This document shows, piece after piece, positions 57,543 to 64,000 of a stretch of 64,000 nt of DNA. The notes under the pieces are model-generated. The model was not told the DNA's origin. It did not search any database and saw only the letters and a program-made list of their open reading frames with translations. The position numbers and the translations under genes are program-made. The first letter of the stretch is position 1, and each line of letters opens with the position of its first letter. Source of the DNA: Cryptomeria japonica (taxonomy: Eukaryota > Streptophyta > Pinopsida > Cupressales > Cupressaceae); the NCBI RefSeq assembly GCF_030272615.1, contig NC_081405.1:153033113-153097112 (forward strand), read 5' to 3'.

Positions 57543-58436
57543 TGTAAGGAAGTTAAGTAGCAGAAACAACTTCCTACACTAACCTTGAGAGGAGGGTAAT
57601 GCAAAACTTTTTCAGATCGTTACAACAGTTACAGAAAATAGAAATAGATATAATAGCATTCATACCATAACACAGTGATTTACGTGGGGAAAACCCTTTC
57701 GGGAGAAAAACCCCACACTCCAAAAGCAGCTCAATATTTTATTCAGCAATCAAAAATAGATTACAACATACTTGCAGAGCAAGCTCTTCGCAGGAGTACC
57801 ACTAATCAGAGATTCAGAGGCAACTCAATAGCCATGAGACTCTTACACACAACCTCTATCTCACACACCTCATAAATAGGAGATACAATACAAGAAACTG
57901 TCAAACGGTATTACAAAACCATGGGCTAAAACCACCCAATAAGGTGTAGCTGACCTTATCTCCCTTCTAGATGCCCTATGACATGTTAAAGCACACATCA
58001 ACATGTTTCGCTCCCTTTTACAGCTCATTTATGTATCCGATACAAATTATTTTTCCTATTTCAGGAGTACAAACTTTCGGAGGCCATAACTTGAGAACTA
58101 GGTGTCCGATTGACGAACCGTTTGAAGCGCCGGAAAGCTCGTGAATTGCTCTATCACCTCCTAACCAGCTGCGCCGGTTACGGCCACTTTTCAGGGCATT
58201 TTGGAGCCTCTAAAGTCCCCAAAATTAAGTTTAAATATTTTATTGCACCCCTCCAAGACGAAAACATTAATATCTTCAAAACTAGCTGTGACCTTGCGAC
58301 GCAACTTTACCGGAATGCTTATCTAGCCAACCAGAAGCTTCAGGGAGAGTTTCGCACCATTTCGTGCTCAAATGAAAACTTACTATAAATAGTAACCTCG
58401 CATAAATGCAAGGTTGAGACACCATTTTTCCCAACA
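57543..58436 (-). repeat. Copia element 5' LTR (894 bp)
   Basis: Precedes the primer site and gag on the minus strand. Same ends as 52423-53315. Confidence 0.93.
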
Positions 58437-58441
58437 CTATT
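58437..58441. repeat. Copia element target-site duplication, right (CTATT)
   Basis: Identical to 52418-52422. The Tat integrase continues with GGCAAACTATG at 58442. Confidence 0.92.
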
Positions 58442-59432
58442 GGCAAACTATGCAGAAGGATTCCTTTTCATTTGTTAAGAAATGTCATCAATGTCAACAA
58501 CATAATAATCTGATTCATGCTCCTGCCCAAGAACTCCGTTCTCAAGTAGCTTCTTGGCATTTCTTCGCATGGGGTTTGGATCTTATTGGAAAAATCTCTC
58601 CTCCTTCATCTCAAGGACACACCTTCATTATAACCGCAACAGATTACTTTACGAAGTGGGTAGAAGCTATTCCCCTTCGATCTACTACTGCTGAAGTGAT
58701 TTGTCAATTTCTTCTAGAAAACATTATTTCTCAATTTGGGATACCTTCCACTATTATCTCAGATAATGGGACATCGTTTAAGAACAAGGACTTGAAGAAA
58801 TTCCTCGAGAAGTATCATATCAAACATCGATTTTCTACACCATATTATCCTCAGTCAAATGGTCAAGCCGAATCATCCAATAAGATAATTGAACAAATTC
58901 TCTGTAAAACGGTGAATAAGCATGGTAAGGATTGGAGTAACCAGCTAATCTATGCTCTTTGGGCCTACCAAATGAGTGTATGAATTGCTACGGGAACTAC
59001 TCCTTATAATCTTGTTTATGGTGCTGACGCTATTATGCCCTTAGAGTTAGAAATTCCATCACTTAGGGTTTCTCTTAAAGGTATAGTAGATGATGACTCT
59101 TATAGAGAACAACGACTTCAACAGCTTGAGATGCTTGATGAACAGCGTATAAATGCTCTTGAGCATATTCAAGCGTATCACAAAACTCTACAATGGAGCT
59201 ATAATGATAAGGTTATTCAACGTTCCTTCTCAGTAGGTGACTAGTCCTTTATGAGAATCAGCGCAATGTGAATGCCTTGCCTGCCGAAAAGGGAAAATTC
59301 AGTCCTAATTGGCTTGGACCATATATCGTTATTGAGGATTATGGATCAGGTGCTTACAAAATAGCGGATGTAGATGGTACGCCTCTTAAAGACCCTATCA
59401 ATGCTATGCACTTGCGTAGATATTATGCTTAA
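58442..59432 (+). pseudogene. Tat integrase, main part
   Basis: Joined to 52422 it reads W-Q-T-M-Q-K. 'FVKKCHQCQQHNN' completes the HHCC finger. Core: 'FFAWGLDLIGKISPPSSQGH' (Asp), 'STIISDNGTSFKNKDLKKF' (Asp), 'YYPQSNGQAESSNKIIEQ' (Glu), so the DDE triad is complete. TGA at 58981 breaks 'YQMSV / IATGTTPYNLVYGADAI', readable as CGA to TGA. A one-base loss near 59242 shifts the frame. In the new frame the C-terminus continues 'LYENQRNVNALPAEKGKF' to 'INAMHLRRYYA' and TAA 59430. The integrase inserts element DNA in the nucleus. The copia insertion, stop and frameshift inactivate it. Confidence 0.9.
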
Positions 59433-60037
59433 TTCTTCATTTCTTACCTATCTTCTTTTCAATTCTTCAACATTGGATAATATGTTAGTATTTCTTATTT
59501 AAAGCAAAATAGAATTAAATGTTATGATGTTTAATCTATATTGCTTCGTTCCTGACAAGCGTGCCTTCTTACTTTATAGTTTGTCTTGAATTCATTTATG
59601 TAAATTGTAAAAGATTTACGTTTCCATCATGCTAGCATATTATACAGTGTCATTATGTGTTAAGTAGAATCGTGTCATGTTGTGTTTAAGTTCAAAATTA
59701 AATCACATTAGTTATATGATTCTTAGACTTAATGCATATTTTTTTCCTTATCATCAATGTCGTACTTGATTAAATATTTTAATTAAGTCACACATGTATC
59801 AATTTAATCATGGAGCATTGAGAAATCAATCACATGAAAATTAAATTCTGAACATACATGTACATTTACCAAATGTATTAGATTTAATCAAAACAAAATA
59901 TACATTGTTTTAAGCATTAAAGATAACACATTTGAGACAAAAAGAGAAGCATGTATATATACATATATATGTGTGGATCGTATACAACTCTAGGTCACTG
60001 TACATCCAAAATGTGACCTCTCTTTTACATCATACAA
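59433..60037 (+). other. Spacer between pol and the antisense gene of the Tat element
   Basis: AT-rich, no frame. It would act as the 3' untranslated region for both the sense polyprotein and the convergent antisense gene. Contains an ATATAC repeat near 59956. Confidence 0.4.
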
Positions 60038-60224
60038 TCATCTCCTATCCCTAGGGCTAGTGGCTGGAGAGTGTCGACTGGATGCTCCCTCCTGATCTGG
60101 CCGTGAAGGTGGACCCATGGGTGTGTAGTGCGATACAGATCGTGAGTGACTCCGAGAGGAACTCCTACGATCCCTATCCATAAGGATCGCACGATAGGTG
60201 GTAGCCTCGGTCTGAGCCACTGCT

Positions 60225-60360
60225 AGATCTCACCGCACCTGCTGGAGGTCCTCTGATATGACTCTCTCTCTCTGCCGCGCCTGCTAGAGGTCCTCTGATA
60301 AGACTCTCTCTCTGCCGCGCCTGCTGGAGGTCCTCTGATAGGACTCTTTCTCTCTCCCTC
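60225..60360 (-). repeat. ~40-bp tandem repeat in exon 3 of the PMD gene
   Basis: Three units of AGAGTCCTATCAGAGGACCT plus CCAGCAGGCGCGGC (minus strand), differing in the number of GA pairs. They encode a charged helical repeat (SEDLQQARQ) and the GA differences shift the frame. Confidence 0.75.
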
Positions 60361-60509
60361 CATATATCTACCTGTACTCGGAATGGGAAAAACAAATCCT
60401 CATGCCGACCCGCGTTCCCCTGAGGCCTATAGGCAATTTGTGAGGAACTAGGGATCTGTGCTATCATGGAAATGTCTGTCATTGCCTGCTGAATCAAGGA
60501 ACGCCATTC

Positions 60510-60599
60510 CTACACATTAGCTGTGGCAGTAGAACAGATTTTTGTTAGTATCATTCTATATCATCAAAGCATTAATCAATCAATATCAACCTACTATAC
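60510..60599 (-). other. Inferred intron 2 of the PMD gene
   Basis: 90 bp from GTATAG (60599) to GTGTAG (60510) on the minus strand. The exons on both sides are coding-like, but their frames do not join cleanly, so the exact sites may differ. Confidence 0.4.
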
Positions 60600-62224
60600 C
60601 TGGATCTCCCTCGCGCCAGTAGGGATCATGATATGGTAGCATCTGTGACTGGGAACTGCTAGGCTCCCCTCGCTCGCATACTCTATCCACGATGGGTGTA
60701 GGCTGGACGGTACTAGGGACAGGTCTCCGTATCGCCTCGTGTTCCCCCTGTTGGGGAATAAGAGGTGGATCCAGGGCTATAGTATCGTCTCCTGAATGGT
60801 GGGGAGCTACATCCGACTCCTCCTCATCATCTCTATCATCCTCCTCGTCATCCTCATCCTCATCTACATCATCACCTGCATCTTCCTCGTCCTCCTCTCT
60901 ATCTGCATCCTCCTCCTCCTCCTCCTCGTCACTGGGCTGATCGCCTGAAGGTGGATCAGGATCTCCCGCCTCCTCATGACCCTCTCCCTCCTCTGGCTCC
61001 TCTGACCTGGATCCCTCATCCTCGTCTCAGTCTCCATGTCTCCACGGGCCTGGATAGCCTGTCAGATGATCTGGTGGAAAGATAGGACCTGGATATGATC
61101 TCATGAACCATGAAACATATCTGCGCTGTGCTCCAGGCTCTGCGGAATAGTCAGTGACTACATCCTGATCAGATCCCTCTAAGTCTCTCATCTCAATATC
61201 ATCTACCATCGGTCTCGCTACTGCTCCAGGTCTGGGAAGGACCCGTGAGTGTCGAGTGTAGATGGGCACATCGGCTGGAACACACTGCTCTAGTCCGAAC
61301 TGCCTCCGTACTCGGTCAAAGTAGAAAGGGACTATGATGTGTGCATATCGTCCTTGCAGTAGGCGGTTCCTCTGTAGACATGCTAACTATCTCTCCATAC
61401 CATCCCATCTATGCATCAGCAGGTAGGGTCTCCACACTATCATCTCGGCTGTCAGTCTATCAAAAATCACTCTCCAATACAACAAATCTCCAAATCTCCA
61501 CTCGCTGGTAAGTGGATAAGCGAACACCCTAGGTCGCTCGCTCGCTGTACTCAGTGGAAAGCCGACGGGCCTGGTGCATGTGAAGTGCTCTAAAATCCAC
61601 ACTTGCAGAAGTGTGCATGTCATCAAACTACAACCCTGTCCGAATACATACTCCTCAAGGTCGTGATAGAGATGTGCAAGCATACTCCGACCCCATGCAT
61701 AAACTCTCCTGTGTCTCTCCATCGCTCTGATACAACATGTGAGGCCCCCATGCATGTGTGTCCCTCGCCCATTAGGGCAGACGGCTAGTGCTATGATGGC
61801 TATCATAAGGCATCTCAGAAGTGGTACCTCCCCTGTAGGATGTAAGAGCCAGCTGACCATAATGCGACCTCTAGTCTCGCTCGGCATGACTCTCCCTATA
61901 CAATACATCTGCTCTCTCTGATGATCCTCCGCTGACCGCTCGGTCGCATATGTAACTGTCGCTCCTCTGATAGGAAGATGAAGTATACGGTACACATCCT
62001 CGAGTGTGACCGTCAGCTCTCCTACTGGAAGGTGTGTCAGGATCCCATCGCTCCATCAGTGCCATCAACATCGCAGGATGAAATCGAATGGCCGGCATGA
62101 GAATAACGTACCACAATCCTACAATTGATAAGGTGTCTCTCTCTGACTGAGTCAGCCGTGGAATCTGATCTCGCAAAGTCCGAAGAATATGTCCCGCTGT
62201 ATGTTCTCTCATGTACGGGAGACC

Positions 62225-62558
62225 CTGCAACACGAAAACATGACCATAATCAAGACTCAATCATCAAAATCGCAAATGCAAACTGTCGCACATCGTATAC
62301 TAGCCTTGTAACCCCTCGCCAGGCCCTGATTGGGGACCATGGCGCCCTGATGGGGACCATGGTGCCCTGTCAGGGACCATGGCGCCCTGCAGGGACCATG
62401 GTGCCCCTGTCAGGGACCATGGCGCCCTGGGGGGGCCAGGGCGCTCCTTAGGGACCATGGCGCCCTAGGTGGGCCCCGGTCGGCGTTCAAGGTCCGCATA
62501 CGATCACGAAAAAGTCAAACATGCGAAAAATCAACAGTCAAACATTCAGTCAACTCAC
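62225..62558 (-). other. Inferred intron 1 of the PMD gene
   Basis: 334 bp from GTGAGT (62558) to TTGCAG (62225) on the minus strand. Joining exon 1 (27 codons) to exon 2 keeps the frame (..DEPLDE + GLPYM..). The intron contains the tandem repeat at 62334-62475. Confidence 0.6.
62334..62475. repeat. GGACCATGGYGCCC tandem repeat inside intron 1
   Basis: Six copies of GGGACCATGGCGCCC or GGGACCATGGTGCCC, most about 20 bp apart, the last after a longer gap. The core joins two palindromes, CCATGG and GGCGCC. A related GGGACCGTGGCGCCC lies in the Tat LTR. Confidence 0.85.
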
Positions 62559-62639
62559 CTCATCCAGTGGCTCGTCATCGATCACGGCCTGGCGCAAGAT
62601 CTCGATCCTCGTGGGATGCTCCGGTCATCGTGAAGGCAT

Positions 62640-63206
62640 GGTGATGGCTAGGTGGGCTCCGCTGCATTGAATAGTATCCTGAAATCGACAAAGTGACGAA
62701 TACAAGTGTCACTTTCGAAGTATATACTCTCGTTTGTTTATTCTTACTTCTTGAAACCCTAATTTTTCTCCTATCATTCATTTTATCATAACTTGGGTTT
62801 GGGAGATGCGATTTTCAAGCCGTTTGTTGCGTTGGAATTGTATTTTCCTTCTTCTACTCTCGGGATGTTCCAAAAAGTGCTCTGATGAAGCCTATTTAGT
62901 GAACACTCCTCATCAACACTCTCTTACACAATTTGTCGCAAGTAAACATGCTACCCTGTTTCACCTCCCTAATAAGCAAGTCGAAACAGGGGGGGCATAT
63001 AGCTACTCACAGATTTCATCACTTTCCCTAGTAAGCATTAGGTGATTTTGTGATCTAACATTTGTTTTGTAGGGTGCGGTTCCTAACTGTGTACTACAGA
63101 TACCGCTGGGGGCTTCGTCTGATAACTTATGGATATATCCTTTTTCAAATGATGTTTACTTTTCTGTACTTTAGCTTGCATATGCACGTAGTACTCATAT
63201 GACCGC
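62640..63206. other. Region between the antisense gene start and the polypurine tract
   Basis: Would hold the promoter and leader of the antisense gene and the 3' end of the sense transcript. No clear TATA box was assigned. A 79-codon plus frame at 62806-63045 has no family features. Confidence 0.35.
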
Positions 63207-63221
63207 TAAAGTGGGGGCTAA
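63207..63221 (+). promoter_or_regulatory. Tat element polypurine tract
   Basis: TAAAGTGGGGGCTAA ends one base before the 3' LTR start at 63223. It fits a Ty3 plus-strand primer although interrupted by CT. Confidence 0.7.
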
Positions 63222-63222
63222 A

Positions 63223-64000
63223 TGTAGCATCGTAAATTGTATGCACTCGCTAGGGTGGTACAATTTCACACCTAGCTTAGCACCCGCCTTAGTGCATTTT
63301 GCATTCTGCATTGCATTTCTCCTTAAGCACTTAATTAATCAAATTAATTAGGTCTAAGGTCTTATTTCATCATTCTCTACATCATAAAGTTGGGCCCTTT
63401 CACTAAAGCGCGCCCTTCGCATTTTATTCCTCCAATACACCACTTAATCAAAAACCCTAATTAAGTCCTATTTCAAACTTGGGGGCTTGGTTTCGGGGTC
63501 TAAACATCTCGAAATCACCTGTAACTTCGGGATTCTCTCTAAAATCATCATATCTGACGGCCCTGAAAATTTGGTGAAAAGTTGTCGGGACCGTGGTGCC
63601 CGGTGCACATGGTCCCGGACATTTTTCTCGAAATTTTGGGAGCACGATCCAATCATAAAATAAAGCTTAACCCCAAGAAATTGGCAGGATATTCAATCTC
63701 TAGGTCGGCCAAAATACGAATTTACGATCTAGGGTTTCATACTTAAGAGCTCTCTTTCTTCATTTGAAGGGATCCGATTTTTGTTTCCAAGGACTTCATA
63801 TGCAGCGAAAGAGCAGATCTTTGAGGACTTCAACAACATTCAACATCATTCTATCAAGCATCTATCAAATTCATTCATCCACTTAGGGCTTGGAAGACAT
63901 TGAAGAACAATAGGAGATTACCGACTGAAGATTGGCTTGTACTCCTCCCTTGAGGGTTGGGTATGATTTCGTATTGTTTTCATGTCTTTGCATAAGCTTT
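63223..64000 (+). repeat. Tat element 3' LTR, partial (window ends inside)
   Basis: Begins TGTAGCATCGTAAATTGTAT and is collinear with 46000-46777, with about 12 substitutions by eye, nearly all transitions. The remaining ~880 bp lie beyond the window. Confidence 0.9.

Larger units (their letters stand above)
52423..58436 (-). mobile_element. Full-length Ty1/copia element inserted in the Tat integrase gene
   Basis: 6014 bp, minus orientation, with LTRs 57543-58436 (5') and 52423-53315 (3'), target duplication CTATT, iMet-type primer site (57540-57523) and polypurine tract (53327-53316). The Gag-PR-IN-RT-RNase H polyprotein lies in one frame from 57418 to 53372, broken only by TGA at 57064 and TAG at 54466. 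Domain order with integrase before RT defines Ty1/copia. The two LTRs differ at about 22 positions plus one indel, half of them clustered. Excision restores the Tat integrase codon TGG. Confidence 0.95.
60038..62639 (-). pseudogene. Antisense spliced gene: plant mobile domain (PMD) protein
   Basis: Three inferred exons on the minus strand: 62639-62559, 62224-60600 and 60509-60038. Exon 1 reads MPSR, TGA (likely CGA), 'PEHPTRIEILRQAVIDDEPL', and stops at donor GTGAGT. Exon 2 begins after TTGCAG with 'GLPYMREHTAGHILRTL' and carries PMD marks: 'IVGLWYVILMPAIRFHPAML', 'ALMERWDP', 'LTVTLEDVYRILHLPIRGAT', 'RVFAYPLTSEWRFGDLLYWR'. A long Asp/Glu tail follows (about 60830-60930). Exon 3 has a coiled-coil repeat and an Arg/Ser-rich end. 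Defects: two further stops (near 61387 and 61027), a frameshift with missing residues near 62033, and an uncertain frame across intron 2. PMD proteins occur in plants (MAIN/MAIL type) and as extra genes of transposons; their role in the element is unknown. Confidence 0.75.
46000..64000 (+). mobile_element. Large Tat-lineage Ty3/gypsy element with antisense gene (runs off window)
   Basis: 5' LTR 46000-47656, primer site 47660, polyprotein 47835-59432 (interrupted by a copia element at 52423-58436), antisense PMD gene 60038-62639, polypurine tract about 63207-63221 and 3' LTR from 63223. Dual RNase H domains and the extra antisense gene between pol and the 3' LTR identify the Tat/Ogre group of Ty3 elements. 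Without the copia insertion it would be about 12.8 kb plus the unseen part of the 3' LTR. The visible 778 bp of 3' LTR differ from the 5' LTR at about 12 positions, mostly transitions, so it is a young insertion. Confidence 0.88.

Noticed and set aside
60692-60940. Plus-strand serine-rich frame
   Set aside because: Shadow of the antisense PMD gene's Asp/Glu-rich tail (TCC/TCA opposite GAG/GAT codons).
62125-62451. Plus-strand 108-codon frame with repeated GTMVP-like units
   Set aside because: Produced by the GGACCATGGYGCCC repeat in the antisense intron; no other support.

Overview
The window looks like a repeat-dense intergenic stretch of a large plant nuclear genome. The DNA is AT-rich and almost wholly made of nested LTR retrotransposons and plant L1-type LINEs. 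A gymnosperm fits best (very long LTRs, large Tat-lineage Ty3 elements with extra genes, slow decay), but this is an inference from style, not from a marker gene. I found no convincing single-copy host gene, rRNA, tRNA or CRISPR array.

Layout. 1-3.2 kb: a reverse-strand LTR fragment (about 735-1513) and a truncated Ty1/copia element with LTR, decayed primer site and gag (2194-3177), cut by the next element. 3.2-8.3 kb: a Ty3 Tat-like element keeping a 5' LTR, PBS, gag and protease but no reverse transcriptase (3178-8271), followed by a piece of copia LTR. 8.6-13.3 kb: low-complexity repeats, a 311-bp-spaced duplication, a 21-bp minisatellite and a long unassigned block. 13.3-28.0 kb: two related LTR elements, here called A (13283-19951) and B (20069-28009), both inserted in the 21-bp array. 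Each carries a coiled-coil/zinc-knuckle gag and a second long reading frame of unknown family ('ORF X'), and neither has any pol gene. 28.1-31.3 kb: three head-to-tail reverse-strand LTR-like units. 32.2-42.9 kb: a decayed LINE on the minus strand whose ORF1 is split by a 4490-bp insertion with a perfect 5-bp target duplication, probably a giant solo LTR. 45.0-46.0 kb: the RNase H end of another LINE, cut by the last element.

46.0 kb to the window end holds a nearly complete Tat-type Ty3 element (5' LTR 46000-47656, 3' LTR from 63223 and running off the window). Its polyprotein has protease, G-patch, RT, RNase H, a second RNase H and integrase, but no gag core. Between pol and the 3' LTR lies an antisense, apparently spliced gene encoding a plant mobile domain (PMD) protein (60038-62639). 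A full-length Ty1/copia element (52423-58436, minus strand, target duplication CTATT) sits inside the integrase gene. Removing it and one target copy restores the integrase frame exactly.

How the parts act together: the copia element encodes a full Gag-PR-IN-RT-RH set broken by two stops and a mutated integrase glutamate. A and B would depend on enzymes from elsewhere. Most premature stops in the younger elements are CGA to TGA or CAG to TAG changes, as expected from deamination of methylated plant transposons. The strongest leads are ORF X of A/B, the antisense PMD gene, and the giant insertion in the LINE.
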